Shown one piece after another: positions 41,787 through 53,175 of a stretch of DNA of 59,201 nt. Under the pieces are notes generated by a model, which was not told where the DNA came from, did no database searches, and saw nothing but the letters and a program-made list of their open reading frames with translations. The stretch's first letter is position 1. Each line of letters begins with the position of its first letter. The DNA is from Amoeboaphelidium occidentale. Its lineage: Eukaryota > Aphelidiomycota > Aphelidea. A program made the translations under genes and the position numbers. The stretch spans positions 1 to 59,201 of the forward strand of contig JALGPX010000070.1 in assembly GCA_023515795.1 (NCBI GenBank). Direction: 5' to 3'.

Positions 41787-42413
41787 ATGAAAACGCTCAG
41801 TGCTCTTCACTTTTGCTCTTTAATTGTGGAATTTTCCCTATTGACTGCCATTTGGTCCACCTTTGGCTCTATTATACGTGGACAATACGCTGAGACTTAC
41901 GCAAAGTACTTTACGGCGTCAAATAATGCTTCCTTGTTGCCTACGTGTGAGATATTAGTCACTATTTGGTTCACTCTTGTATTTCTCCTTCTAAGCTCGT
42001 GCTCTTATGAGTTGTATCAAAGCATAGCTGCGATGTTCTCAAAGTCTAGGCCTGTTTCTAAAGGTGGCAAACAGAATCTTAATGCTGCAGGTAAACCGGA
42101 CCATTTTAAAGTGCTCGTGGTACTCCTGTGCATATGGACAAGGGTATGTTAAACTCGTTTATAAGTCCCATAGCTAACTGTGTAGGTGGGAATTGTTGGC
42201 ATGATCTGTTGGTTCAGTGCGATTTTGGCGAATGATGTTGAAACTGTTGGTAAAGAAGTTGTGTATAACTTGAAATTGAGTGATGATGAATTATTCAGTA
42301 TTGAGGCAATTTCTAATGCATTCTATTACACGTTTTCTTTGGGTTTAGCATCAATAGTTCTGCTGTGGGGTCAACAAAATGGTGCGTTCTATGCACTTGG
42401 TAAAGCAACTTGA
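41787..42413 (+). CDS. four-TM membrane protein, unknown
   Basis: Exons 41787-42143 and 42186-42413 with a 42-nt intron (CTAAC branch-like site) encode 194 residues. Hydrophobic segments are at SALHFCSLIVEFSLLTAIWS, EILVTIWFTLVFLLLSSCS, VLVVLLCIWTRVGIVGMICW and FYYTFSLGLASIVLLWGQ. A short basic loop (SKSRPVSKGGKQN) lies between helices 2 and 3. I do not recognise the family. It sits between two mitochondrial TCA-cycle genes, which alone says little. Confidence 0.7.
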
Positions 42414-42442
42414 AGCTCGTAACAATAATAAACTACAAAGCT

Positions 42443-43752
42443 TTATTGAATGGCAGCTACGGCTAATTTAGCTGCTTTATCAAGATCATCTGCAGCAATA
42501 ATCGAGAGACCACTGTTCTTCAGAATGCTCTTTCCTTGCTCAACGTTCGTTCCAGACAAGCGAACGACAAGGGGAAGTTCCAGTTTCATGTCCTTTGCAG
42601 CTGCAACAATACCTGAAGCAATGGTGTCACATTTCATTATACCTCCAAAAATGTTTACAAGAATAGCCTTCACTTGTTTGTCGCTTGTGATGATTTTGAA
42701 TGCTTCCTTAACTTGCTGCTCAGTCGCACTTCCGCCGACATCGAGAAAGTTTGCTGGGCTACCTCCGTGTAATTTACAAATATCCATCGTAGCCATAGCC
42801 AGACCAGCCCCATTAACCTATTTAAATATTAGTCACAAAGCATGAAGGTAAAGTTTACCAAACAGCCGATATTTCCATCCAGACCAATATAGTTTAGATT
42901 AAACTCCCGCGCTTTAACTTCTCTAGGATCTTCTTCGGCAGTATCTCTATCACCGAATAAATCCTTCTGTCTAAAATCTGCATTATCATCTAATCCGACT
43001 TTAGCATCCAAGCAAACAACCTCTGGTGTCTGAGAGTCAGTCACAATTAATGGATTAATTTCAACTTGGGAGCAATCCTTCTCAATGAATACTTTGTACA
43101 ATTTCTGCATAATGTCTGATGCCTGCTTCCTTAGAGCGCCTTCCTCAAACTTCAAATTGGCTGCCATCTGCATTGTTTGCTTTTCTGTAGGGCCTCTAGT
43201 AATGTCCACTTTGATCTTGAAAATCTTCTCAGGCGTACGCTCAGCAACAGTTTCAATATCAACACCACCTTCAGGACTTCCAACCATCACAGGGCCACCA
43301 GAAGAACGATCCAGAAGAATCGCAAAGTACTTTTCTGATCGAATATCCAATGCTTCAGCAACCATCACCTTTTTAACTTCGACACCTTCCGCAGTGGTCT
43401 GCTTAGTGACCAATTTGTATCCCAACATCTTCTTTACAATATCCGCAATTTCGTTCTTGTTTTTAGTCAACTTGACACCGCCCTTAAGTCCGCTACCAAG
43501 AAAATGTCCTTTGCCACGACCACCAGCCATAATCTGCGCTTTAATGACGTACTCAGGAAAATCTTTAAGAGATCAGTGAACCCTTTAAAAGCTGGTCAAA
43601 TTACTTATGCTTTTTAATGATGCATCCATAGACTTTGTAGATTCCACCAGCGCAAACTTTTGAGTTCTAATTTGATATTCGCTCAATAGCTTTTTGGCCT
43701 GATACTCCTGAAGGCTCAGGAAGCGCTTTTGAATTGAAAGTAAAGGGCGCAT
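42443..43752 (-). CDS. SUCLA2: succinyl-CoA ligase beta subunit, mitochondrial
   Basis: Exons 43752-43605, 43562-42859 and 42817-42443 (introns 42 and 41 nt) encode 408 residues. A short presequence ([13 protein letters not shown]) leads into [15 protein letters not shown]. The ATP-grasp core has [27 protein letters not shown] and [16 protein letters not shown]. The ligase domain has [27 protein letters not shown] and [18 protein letters not shown]. The enzyme forms succinate with ATP or GTP; nucleotide choice was not determined. It lies within 700 bases of KGD4, whose complex makes its substrate. Confidence 0.95.
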
Positions 43753-43837
43753 TTTGTGTTAAGCGGCGATTACAAGTTGCGTGCAGAATGACGAATTTCT
43801 GTCTTTTCAGAAACAACTAGAAATTCCCAATAAGTTG

Positions 43838-46800
43838 ATGGAACCCGGAGAAATTGAATTCAGAAAGTCGCAGAGTAATTTGCCATTGGACGATAGAAGG
43901 AAACAGCTTTCTTATTCCGGCTCAGCTTCTGCTCCTTCCATGGCACATCCTCCGCCGCAATCACAGAGACCAGGAGGCTATTACGCTGGAAACACAGGAA
44001 TGAAGGGAAACAGACAGCCCTTTTACAAATACCCGCCTTCTGGTCCGCCAATGCCGCCTGTTGAAAGAGAGAGGCCTAGACTGTTGGCTTCGTATGGGCG
44101 AATGGCACGGAAAGATGGACCACCTCCACCTGGATCTTCAATAGCACCGTCGTTAGCGAATACACCAGCGCCATACTCTCGGCCTACGATATACGGAGGT
44201 GGTTTTGATCATCACAGAAGAGCTGCTAGAATACCTCCAATGGATTACAGGGCTCCTGCTGCTTCAGCTGGTGGAGCGAGAAGAATGGACTATAAACGTC
44301 CTACTTTAGCTCCGTACGACAAGCGACAGTATTCTCATGCGCAGAATTACAACAGCACAATTAAAAGGCCTCGAATGAATATGTCTTATGCGCAATACAA
44401 AAGGCCGTATGTTCCGGAAGTTGAAGACGAAATTGTTTCTGCAGTATCGGAAGCGTACAAGGAAGAAGATGAAGAAGATAAGTCAGCAGAGTCTGAAAAA
44501 GAAGAGGACGAAGAAAGTTCCGAAGGTTCTGAAAGCGAAGAGGACGAAGAAGATGAAGTTGAAATGGTTGAAGTTGCAATTACGAAAGAGGAAGAAGAGG
44601 AAGAATATTTGACAAAGGAAAATTTGGCATCGAAAATGGACAAAGTTGATGATGATATTGTCAAGTACGAAAGCTTAATTGAATTGGTTGAAAAGAAGAA
44701 GGAGAAACAAGCAGCTTTGGCACAGGAACTCGCTGCAAAGGCAACTTCGCCGATATCCGCAAATTCAACATCTGCTGCTAAAAAATCAGAGCAAGAAATC
44801 GGACAAACTGACAAAAGAGAGAGGCCACGATTCTTGTCCATTAGCGTTGAGACTGATACTTCCAAAATCGGACAAAGGATTCTGAGGGAAAATAATGAAA
44901 GAGCTGAGAAGGCTCATTCTACTTTCAATATGATCAGTGCTGATTTGGTTCCTGATTTTACTAAGCTGAGTTTCTACGATGAGAATATTCAGAAGCATCA
45001 GAAGTTTAAAGGTCTGTTGATTAAGCGAATCGCCAAGCATCGCAAAGAACAACAGGAAGAGATTGAAGAAATCGAGAAGGAATACTATGCAGCTTACGAG
45101 AATTGGGAAAAACGAGTGAAGAAATGGGAGAATCATCAAATGAAGAAGCTGCTCAAGAACAAGAATTCTGCGGAGTATTTGATGATGAATGAACAGCCAG
45201 CTGGGAATGTGCAACAGAGCTTTCGCAAGAAGTCTGCCATGATGGATAATTTGAATGATTTGCCTCCTAATCAAAAGAATTATGATCCTATGAAAATGCC
45301 TGTAGCTTATTTGCATCCAGAAACAGATTTCCGCTATGTAAAGACACTCACTAAAATACCTCCAATGATTTACGATGAAGAAGAAAGAGAAAGAGTGTTC
45401 AAGAATACCAATAGCCAATTTGATGATTCTAATCAGGCCATTCGACTAAGGAATACTGTTAATAATCCATGGCTTCCAGAAGAGAAGGCAATATTCATTC
45501 AGAAATACTTGGAATATCCTAAAGAGTTTGGAAAGATCGCTTCGTTTTTACCAAATAAGAATGTTAATGATTGTGTATTGTATTATTATTTGAATAAGAA
45601 AACATTGAAGTTCAAGAACTTGACTAGGCAGGCAATTCAGATTAGAGAAAGACGTGAACGAAGGGATAGGAAAAAGAGGCTGGAGGACGAGAAAGCTAGA
45701 AAATTGCTTGAAATGGAACAGCAAAGACAAAGAGAGCAAATGGAAGCGTTTGAAAGGCAAGTTTACTCACCTCATCAGGAGTTTTCAGAGGATGAAATCG
45801 ACATGGCAATTGATTTATTTTCTAAGAATGGCAACGATTTTACTTCAGTGGCAGAAGAACTCGGTAAAACAATCTTGGCCTGCAGAAGGCTGTACAAGTA
45901 TTTGAGCAAGAAGAAGAGACTTGTCGATCCCTCTGTTTCGATGGAAGTTCAGGAAGAAACCGTTTTGCTAAAGGCGACAGAAGTGACGGCTGTTCTGAAT
46001 AATGAAGACCTTATTAAACCAAAACCTGAAGCTCCTTCTGGTGACGAAGTTGGAGTGAAGGATAATGAAATGAATGTAGAGACGGGAGGATTTTCTGATC
46101 GAGATGGTTCTGGAGATCCAGGCCAGAAACCCAAACGTGGTCGTCCTATCAAACCTGGTGCAGAATCGAAATCAAAAGAGAGTGGCGGTAACAGTTCTTC
46201 CAAAGAAGAGAACGATGTTCCGAAGGACAAGAAAGAAAAGCGTAAGACGATATCATATTGGACAGCAAAAGAGAAAGAAGAATTTGAGCGATTGTTTATT
46301 CTACATGGAAGAAATTGGAAATTACTTGCAGAACATCTTACTTCGAAAAGCGAAACTCAAATCCGAAACTATTACCAAAATCACAAACCAGAACTTACAG
46401 GAGCTATTGATGCAAAGAAGAATGTTGTTGAAGTGCCACACTCTAATAATCTCCATGTTAAGAAACAAAAGATGGAGCAAATGCGACGAGAACAACTTGG
46501 ACCAGATGGTAAACCTATGAAAGTCGACGGTACTGGTACAGCACAAGCTTCGCAGTTTATTTATCCGCCCATCTTTCCTGCTGGTGTTTATCCTGCTCCA
46601 TTCATTTACCATGGTAATTATCCTTATCAGTTTCCACATATTTATGGTATGCCGCCTGGTTCCTTGCCTCCTCAGCAGAATCCAGCACAGCCTACTGGAA
46701 ATGCTGGCTCTGGAACGGCTCCGCCGCTTATGGTTCCTCTATCTATGGATAAATTGCCTTTGCCGCCAATGGGTGATGGTAAAACCAAGTTGCCTCCTAT

Positions 46801-47134
46801 TCAGTATCCAGTTCTGCTCCCAATGCCTCAGAAACTAATGAATAATGAACAGGATTCCAATTCTATGATTAAGAAAGATACTCCTTCGAATCCTTTGGAA
46901 GCATTAGCAAACTACGCTGTGTCAACATCCAAAACTGTCGATGTTCAGCCAGATGTTGAAACCAAGACTGAAAATGTTGTGGCCGAAGAAGAAACCGATC
47001 AGGAAGCTCAAGTTCACGTCGAAGATGCTTTGGGTGCTGGTCATATAAGCAAAATTGATAGCTCAGAAGGTATTGAAGATCATATGGACATTGAAGACAG
47101 AAAACCAAATGATGATGATGCTAATAACCAATAG
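43838..47134 (+). CDS. NCoR/Snt1-like SANT-domain co-repressor
   Basis: 1098 residues from ATG 43838; the frame opens earlier, possibly a 5' UTR intron acceptor at 43803. A Pro/Arg-rich N terminus is followed by an acidic block (residues about 210-275) and a coiled coil. A first SANT domain follows (NPWLPEEKAIFIQKYLEYPK, then FLPNKNVNDCVLYYYLNKK), then a second weaker SANT-like unit (EDEIDMAIDLFSKNGNDFTS). An AT-hook-like KPKRGRPIKPG and a third SANT (YWTAKEKEEFERLFILHGRN) come next. The C terminus is Pro-rich. This layout fits the scaffold of Set3C/NCoR histone deacetylase complexes. The 3' end is affected by the gap at 47145. Confidence 0.8.
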   Translation: MEPGEIEFRKSQSNLPLDDRRKQLSYSGSASAPSMAHPPPQSQRPGGYYAGNTGMKGNRQPFYKYPPSGPPMPPVERERPRLLASYGRMARKDGPPPPGSSIAPSLANTPAPYSRPTIYGGGFDHHRRAARIPPMDYRAPAASAGGARRMDYKRPTLAPYDKRQYSHAQNYNSTIKRPRMNMSYAQYKRPYVPEVEDEIVSAVSEAYKEEDEEDKSAESEKEEDEESSEGSESEEDEEDEVEMVEVAITKEEEEEEYLTKENLASKMDKVDDDIVKYESLIELVEKKKEKQAALAQELAAKATSPISANSTSAAKKSEQEIGQTDKRERPRFLSISVETDTSKIGQRILRENNERAEKAHSTFNMISADLVPDFTKLSFYDENIQKHQKFKGLLIKRIAKHRKEQQEEIEEIEKEYYAAYENWEKRVKKWENHQMKKLLKNKNSAEYLMMNEQPAGNVQQSFRKKSAMMDNLNDLPPNQKNYDPMKMPVAYLHPETDFRYVKTLTKIPPMIYDEEERERVFKNTNSQFDDSNQAIRLRNTVNNPWLPEEKAIFIQKYLEYPKEFGKIASFLPNKNVNDCVLYYYLNKKTLKFKNLTRQAIQIRERRERRDRKKRLEDEKARKLLEMEQQRQREQMEAFERQVYSPHQEFSEDEIDMAIDLFSKNGNDFTSVAEELGKTILACRRLYKYLSKKKRLVDPSVSMEVQEETVLLKATEVTAVLNNEDLIKPKPEAPSGDEVGVKDNEMNVETGGFSDRDGSGDPGQKPKRGRPIKPGAESKSKESGGNSSSKEENDVPKDKKEKRKTISYWTAKEKEEFERLFILHGRNWKLLAEHLTSKSETQIRNYYQNHKPELTGAIDAKKNVVEVPHSNNLHVKKQKMEQMRREQLGPDGKPMKVDGTGTAQASQFIYPPIFPAGVYPAPFIYHGNYPYQFPHIYGMPPGSLPPQQNPAQPTGNAGSGTAPPLMVPLSMDKLPLPPMGDGKTKLPPIQYPVLLPMPQKLMNNEQDSNSMIKKDTPSNPLEALANYAVSTSKTVDVQPDVETKTENVVAEEETDQEAQVHVEDALGAGHISKIDSSEGIEDHMDIEDRKPNDDDANNQ

Positions 47135-47305
47135 AAAATCAGCTNNNNNNNNNNNNNNNNNNNNNAGCTCAAGTTCACGTCGAAGATGCTTTGGGTGCTG
47201 GTCATATAAGCAAAATTGATAGCTCAGACGGTATTGAAGATCATATGGACATTGAAGACAGAAAACCAAATGATGATGATGCTAATAACCAATAGAAAAT
47301 CAGCT
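47005..47305. repeat. assembly gap of 21 N (47145-47165) between 140 bp direct repeats
   Basis: 47005-47144 and 47166-47305 differ at one base (TCAGAAGG versus TCAGACGG). The repeat contains the last codons and stop of the SANT gene, so the second copy is a duplicate 3' end. Same signature as the other two gaps. Confidence 0.9.
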
Positions 47306-47317
47306 TATTTTATAAAA

Positions 47318-48321
47318 TTATTGTATTCTACGATAAGAAGCTTCAATAGACGGTGCCCGGTTGAGATAAACCAAATGCAAGCCCCGCTCTTTGGGTGAAG
47401 AGAACAAGTAACAGACTGCAGAATTAGGTATAAACACCAGAAATACCACACGAAGCTACAAATAATAATGAGTTGATCAAAAAGAACGGATTACCAAGAA
47501 ATTAACCAGACAAGGCATCCTGTGACAAGAATAATACTTTGTCTGCATCACGCTAACATATTCAGACATTCTACCTGCAGGCAATAAAGAAAGCAACGAA
47601 AGCACAGCGGAAACAAGAGCACAAAATGCAAGCACCCATAACAGATACCTTGTCCTTTTCATTACAGAATAGAATTCCCTTGAAATGTTCAGCATGTCAA
47701 CGTATTTCCGTGTGTAAGTGGCGCAGTATATCCCGATACCAGCAAATACAGCCGAAGCAGATAATGTGAATATACTTTGAAATATCCTCATATAATTCAT
47801 TTGATCTACAGCTAGAAAGTACACACCCACGGGAAGGTAAATACAGAAAATCACAACCAGAAACACAACATTAAATAAGTTGCAACTCAGAATAGGCGAA
47901 GACTCAAACTCATCGTCAATGGCATGCGATGCTCTGTAATACCAAATGCACACAAAGAAGAACTGAAAGCATGAGACCACAGTGGTCGTCATATCACCGA
48001 TCGTATCAGCAAAGTCATTCCAGTAAACATTTCTAGTGGCAATTGTGTAGCCCAGCAATAACAGACAATTTAGTAAAGTAAAGAACAGTATGAACAGCTA
48101 TGAAGGTCAAGGGAAGAACATTCAAAGTTGGTTACCCGCAATGTGTACTTCTTTCGAATGAAGAATCGCTCCCTAATAAAAGTGTACAAAGCGTAAAGGG
48201 CAAGGCCAGAAAGCAGAACGTAACAAACTGCCCCGTCAATGTTGTCATAAATCTCCAGAACAAACCGCTGTTCTTCCACTGCGTTGTCGTTAAATTCACC
48301 GACAGCGTCGACAGCGGTCAT
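47318..48321 (-). CDS. seven-TM membrane protein (possibly THH1/TOM1/TOM3-like)
   Basis: Exons 48321-48136, 48097-47495 and 47455-47318 encode 308 residues. Introns are 38 and 39 nt. The last exon is hidden behind an early stop in the unspliced frame; splicing GTAATCC...TTTGTAG continues to VFLVFIPNSAVCYLF and a Tyr/Arg-rich tail. Seven hydrophobic helices are visible, starting with VCYVLLSGLALYALYTF and LFILFFTLLNCLLLLGY. The layout resembles THH1/TOM1/TOM3 proteins of plants and protists, but motif support is weak. Its last exon begins 12 bases past the duplicated SANT 3' end. Confidence 0.7.
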
Positions 48322-48386
48322 GTGAAATTGATAGTGTAAGCTTTCAGGACAAAAAAAACAAAAAAATGCTTGAATTTTCTATTGCT

Positions 48387-49409
48387 TTACGGTCTCATCA
48401 TTAGTCTGTCTCTTGAAGGGATACGTAGTCTAGGAGGAGGCATCGGTGCCTCGCAGTCTAGCTCTTCGTCTGTTTGTTTCAGCGAGCCCTTTCGGTTCTT
48501 TTCTAGTAATGCCTTGTTCTCAGTCCAATCGTACCTGATTGCTTGTAAGGAGCGAGAACGTGCTGCAAATTCCGTGATATCTTTGTTTCCAGTGAGATCA
48601 ATTAATTCAATCTTCTGTAGGCAAGTCAGATCATCTGTAACCGTGAGTATCTTGTTGTAGGAGAAGTCTAGGCTTCTTATCGTGTTGCACAATACTTTCA
48701 TTATTTCACCGCCAAGTACCTCAATAGAGTTGTAAGACATGCTTATGGTATGAAGCTGTTTGGTCTTGATCGTAGCCAACCCTTGTGGAATCTCTGTGAA
48801 GACATTGTAACTTAGATCAATAATTTCGATTGAATCCATGTGAGATAGATCCTTTGGCAAGGTCTTCAGCATGTTTCTTGATAAATTGAGCTTCTTTAAG
48901 TTCTTCATTAAGCCCAGTTCTGGTGTAACCACAGAAATGTTGTTGCACTCGAGGGACAACTCTTCAAGACGTTTCAAATTAGCAATGCCGTCAACAATCT
49001 GGCACAGACCATTGTTGCTCATGTTCAGATACTTCAAAGAGTGTAAACTGTAAATTGCTGCGAATGGCATCACTGAGATCATATTGAAACTCAAATCTAG
49101 ACGTGTAATTCTTCTGAGGCATGTTCCGAAGCTTTCAGGAAGCGTAACAAGCTTGTTGCCACTAAGATCAATTGACTCAAGAGTATCAGGGAAATTCCTG
49201 CAAAGATCATACTTGATCTATACATTAATATTTCATCCATGCGTAAATATTACCTCATCAATATCATTTCCTGAAGCATTCAAAGTATCCAAGTTCTTCA
49301 TCTTTGTGATCTTCTTTGGAAGCGACTTGTGATTACCGTAACTAACATCTAGAACGGTAACAGTATCACCCAAAGCCAAGTCAGATAGTGAGCGTCTCAA
49401 TGTGTTCAT
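48387..49409 (-). CDS. leucine-rich repeat protein
   Basis: Exons 49409-49254 and 49217-48387 with a 36-nt intron encode 328 residues. About nine LRRs of 22-24 residues are visible, for example LDLSFNMISVMP, YLNMSNNGLCQIV, LNLSRNMLKTLPKDL and LDFSYNKILTV. There is no signal peptide, TM or kinase, and the tail is short, basic and Pro-rich. It resembles cytosolic SHOC2-like LRR scaffolds. Function not assignable. Confidence 0.82.
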
Positions 49410-49605
49410 GTTTTGAAAATAATTGGAATAGAACAATATCTTGGAAACATGATGCTGCTATTTTCGATCACTCATCAAATCAGCATGCAGACGGGTCATT
49501 CATCTGTTGTTTGGTCAAGTTCTGGAACACTTGAACACGTTGTACCGGTTAGTGTGTGTCAATTAACACGATCTTTTCAATCTTTTTTGAAAGTCGAAAT
49601 CAAAC

Positions 49606-50955
49606 ATGAACTTCCAGAAGGACATTATTGCAAAATTTGACTTGAAAGCTGAACAAGAACTTCGATTCGAAGTGGACTGGACTGAAAAGGTGCAGCTAAA
49701 AATGATCCGTGGGAGGGCTGAGATATTTGGAAATGAAATTGCTCTGGAAGTTCCGTATACGCTCACAGGTGGAAGCAAATTAGCTGTATTCACATGGCAC
49801 GGCTGTTCTATTGAAATTAGGGGAAATCTTAAAGTCGCATATGTTTCTTCTGAGACGCCTATGGTCACTTATATCAATATACACTTAATTCTGGAGGAGC
49901 TTCGTCAGTCTGCGCTGGATAACGGCAAGATTGGGCCTCGCGTGATGGTTGTTGGCCCTCCAGACTCAGGCAAGACATCACTATGTAAAATTTTACTGAA
50001 TTATGGTTTAAAGAGAGAGTGGAAGCCGATATTTGCAGATTTAGATTCTTCCGGTGGTACTTTGATAGCGCCAACAACGATCGGTGCTGTTGCGATTGAC
50101 CGTCCAGATGTGGAAGAAAGTTTTGGGTTCTCTTTAGTTACCAGCCCTCCTTTATTGTACTATTACGGAGAGAATTCACCTGGTAAGAATCCAATTCTGT
50201 TCAACCAAACAGTTTCTACACTGGCTGAAGTTGTGTTGAAAAGATTAGAAACAGATTCTGATCTTACCGCGAGTGGTCTGATTATTGACACACATTCATG
50301 GTCTGAGGCTCTTGGATACGATACGTATTTTCGTGCAGTAGAAGCTTTTCAAGTTGATACCATTCTTGTTGTTGGTAGTGAAAGACTTCATAGTGATTTT
50401 GTGAACAAGTTCAAAGATTATCCTCGAAAGGTCAATGTTGTAAAGGTAGCAAAGTCTGGAGGTGTTGTCACAAGAGAAACGTTGTTTCGAAAACAAATGC
50501 AAATGAAGAAGGTCAAGGAATATTTCTATGGAACAACAAGCCACGAATTATCGCCATACACAACATCAATACCATTTTCTGAAATTGCAGTTCGTAGAAT
50601 CGGAGAAGGTAGGCTATTGAAAATTGCATATGTATATTGACTATTTGTAGCATCAGCAGCTCCGTCCTCTGCATTACCTCTCGGTATGGAAAAACGAGCG
50701 CATGAACTTCAAATATTGAAAGTCGAAGGTGCCGCTCTATTGCACTCAATACTATTCTTGTCTACAGCGAATTTACAACACAATGCGACAGAAAAAGATG
50801 AGCAAGAACTGACATCACACAATATTGCTGGCTTAGTTTATGTTTCGGAGGTTAATGACGATAAGAAACGGTTACATTTATTGTGTCCAAATCCAGGAAA
50901 ACTTCCGAAACGTTACCTTTGGATGGGTACATTACGATGGGCTGAAGTATCATGA
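49606..50955 (+). CDS. CLP1: CLP1, mRNA cleavage and polyadenylation factor / RNA kinase family
   Basis: Exons 49606-50608 and 50651-50955 with a 42-nt intron encode 435 residues. The N-terminal FDLKAEQELRFEVDW, the linker EIRGNLKVAYVSSETPMVTY, the P-loop VVGPPDSGKTSLCK and the block PIFADLDSSGGTLIAPTTIG match Clp1. The C-terminal domain begins GEASAAPSSALPLGM. Yeast Clp1 is part of cleavage factor IA and binds ATP; animal members also phosphorylate RNA 5' ends. Which applies here cannot be told. Its stop overlaps the convergent SEC14 coding end by 6 bases. Confidence 0.93.
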
Positions 50956-51972
50956 ATTATTCTTAACTAAAACATGCGTCTTTACAAGTAATAATTGCTC
51001 GTCAATAAGTCCTAAACGATGATAGTTTGTGTCATGTCTGTGCTTTTGCAACTCCTTCCATGCGCCGAAGAACTCCTGATAAAGCGAATCCCGTTCATGT
51101 TGTACATTCTCGCCTTTGATATAGCGGTCCATCAAAGCAGCGTATTTGTCTCCTACTGTGAATAATTGTGACTCTGCTTCCAGTTTTGCGTTTAAATCAA
51201 TCTGTTTCACTTGCGGTTCGATCCATGGATAGTGCGCGGTATCATCGTCGTGTCCATTGTATTTTCTCAATAAGCTAACTGGCTCAATGTACTTTTGTAA
51301 ATCATCTCGCTTGACAAACTTGATCTTTGCGACCACAACAGGATCCAATAGGGGCTGAACAATAGCCCAAATGCCACTAAAAAAGAACGGTGCATCCACA
51401 ATATATAACGCACCCAAACTTTCAGGATAATCTGCTTCCAAACATTTAATTAGAAATTTAATGAACTGCAGGTCGAAGTTGGCGTATTTGAAATCAGCCA
51501 AATCCATAATCAGCGCAACAGTTTCAACAGGATCCCTGACAAAGTAGTCCTTCAACAATTCCATAGTGTACACACAATAACTCTTTGATGCCTCCAAGCC
51601 AGTTTTGCTCTTGTCGTATAGGCCTGTTCTAATGTACACTATCGGTCTCTGGTGATTATCCACTTTGTGCACCAGAGCCAAATTGGATCGTTTCAAGTAG
51701 TCCAACTGTGCAGGTTCACCGTCGTCTACAATCTTTTGTGTATCGAAATTCTTTCTCCATAACAAAGACTTCAAGAACATATCAAGTGCCTTATCAACAT
51801 CCCATTTTCTAGCTCTTAGAAATCGTGCCATGACAGACTCTGGTTTGTGCGGAGCGACTGTGAGCCAAAACACTTCACGATGCTGTGGCAAGTGTACAAG
51901 AAATTTTGACCAGAACTCTTTGATCTTTAACTGCTGGCCCTCGTCCATGCTTGTTGGCAAATTTGAGGACAT
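50950..51972 (-). CDS. SEC14-like CRAL-TRIO phosphatidylinositol transfer protein (copy 1)
   Basis: 340 residues, intronless, ATG 51972. The CRAL-TRIO N lobe has MARFLRARKWDVDKALDMFL and the lipid-binding core has RPIVYIRTGLYDKS, LIMDLADFKYANFDLQFIKF and DYPESLGALYIVDAPFFFSG. A helical C-terminal extension ends LGLIDEQLLLVKT. Such proteins exchange phosphatidylinositol with another lipid and stimulate PI kinases. It is a tandem paralogue of the next gene, sharing the ending pattern HRLxLIDxxxLL. Confidence 0.9.
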   Translation of the reverse strand: MSSNLPTSMDEGQQLKIKEFWSKFLVHLPQHREVFWLTVAPHKPESVMARFLRARKWDVDKALDMFLKSLLWRKNFDTQKIVDDGEPAQLDYLKRSNLALVHKVDNHQRPIVYIRTGLYDKSKTGLEASKSYCVYTMELLKDYFVRDPVETVALIMDLADFKYANFDLQFIKFLIKCLEADYPESLGALYIVDAPFFFSGIWAIVQPLLDPVVVAKIKFVKRDDLQKYIEPVSLLRKYNGHDDDTAHYPWIEPQVKQIDLNAKLEAESQLFTVGDKYAALMDRYIKGENVQHERDSLYQEFFGAWKELQKHRHDTNYHRLGLIDEQLLLVKTHVLVKNNS

Positions 51973-52045
51973 GTGATCTGTGAAACAACAAGAAACGATG
52001 CAACCATGCCAAGCAGATATCGTTTAAAACAAGGGAATTAAGCAT

Positions 52046-53175
52046 TTATTTGTTCCATTTTAGTAGCAGTGATTCTTTATCAATTAAGTTCAGTCTGTGA
52101 AAGTTTGTCTTTGGCTTGTGAGAGTGCATAACTTTCCATAATGCATAATGCTCTCTTTGAAGGACAGCGCGCCTTTCAGCTGCTTCTTCGCCATCTGCAA
52201 TCCAGTCTTTTGTCGCTTCGATGTACGCCTTGTTAATCGTAGCTCTTTTGTCTTGTAGTGTTTTGTTCGTGTCCTGGTCAACCGGCTCTTGTTCAGCCGG
52301 AATATACTCCAACACGGTTTCATCTTTTCCGCCTAATTCTTTTGGTAATGAATTAAGATCGATCTCATCTTCGATGTCTTTTAGTTTTAGAAATTTTATC
52401 TTATCTGCAACAGCTGGAGCCAAAAGTTTCTTGACGAGGGGCCAGACCATAGAGAACAATCCTGGAGCATCCATTAATATACATTGTTGCAACATCTCAG
52501 GATAATTGTCCTGAAGAGCGCTAACTAGGAACGACACATATCCCATATCAAAATTTCTCAGTCCAAACTTGCCCATGTAGAATATCACGGTAACTGTATC
52601 AATTTTATCATCGAGACAGTGATTTCTTGCAAACTCCATCGTGTGTATAAGGAACTTCTTGGCATCATCCAAAGTGAACTTTGATAAGTCGTACAAGTGC
52701 GCCTTGAAGTAAATTACAGGCCTGCCACCTTTATCTGTTTTGTGCACACACACAGAATAGGATGAGAGGAGGAACGTTGACAGAACAGTTTCTCCATTCT
52801 CAATGATATGGTCTACATTGAACTCCCTACGCCATTTAAGCACGCCGAGTATCATATCAAATGCATTCTTTACAACAAAGTTTCTTGCTCTTAGAAAGCG
52901 CAACATTGTTGCATCAGGATCATCTTTCCCGACGAGACTCCAGAAATCTTGCAAGAGGTTCTTTTGCCCTGTTTCATCCATTTTGTCAAGATATTCCGTG
53001 AAAGCTTTCCACATGTCCTTGAGACCCTGTTCTTGTTCAGGTGTTAAGCTCTAATGATCAGAATATCCATTGATCTGCGACTATCACTTACGCCTAACTT
53101 TCCAAAAGTAGCTGGTAATGGCTCAACGCCACCAGTTTTCTCTTTTGGTGTCTTTTGCTGGTTAGTTTGCGACAT
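52046..53175 (-). CDS. SEC14-like CRAL-TRIO protein (copy 2)
   Basis: Exons 53175-53092 and 53050-52046 with a 41-nt intron encode 362 residues. The core has MLRFLRARNFVVKNAFDMIL, RPVIYFKAHLYDLSKFT, FYMGKFGLRNFDMGYVSFLV and DNYPEMLQQCILMDAPGLFS. The C-terminal extension ends HRLNLIDKESLLLKWNK. It lacks the Asp of the usual VIxD strand (VIFYMGK), a difference from copy 1. The two copies are clearly homologous but well diverged, so the duplication is old. Confidence 0.9.

Noticed and set aside
44386-44865. Minus-strand Ser-rich ORF
   Set aside because: Low-complexity antisense of the acidic region of the SANT protein.
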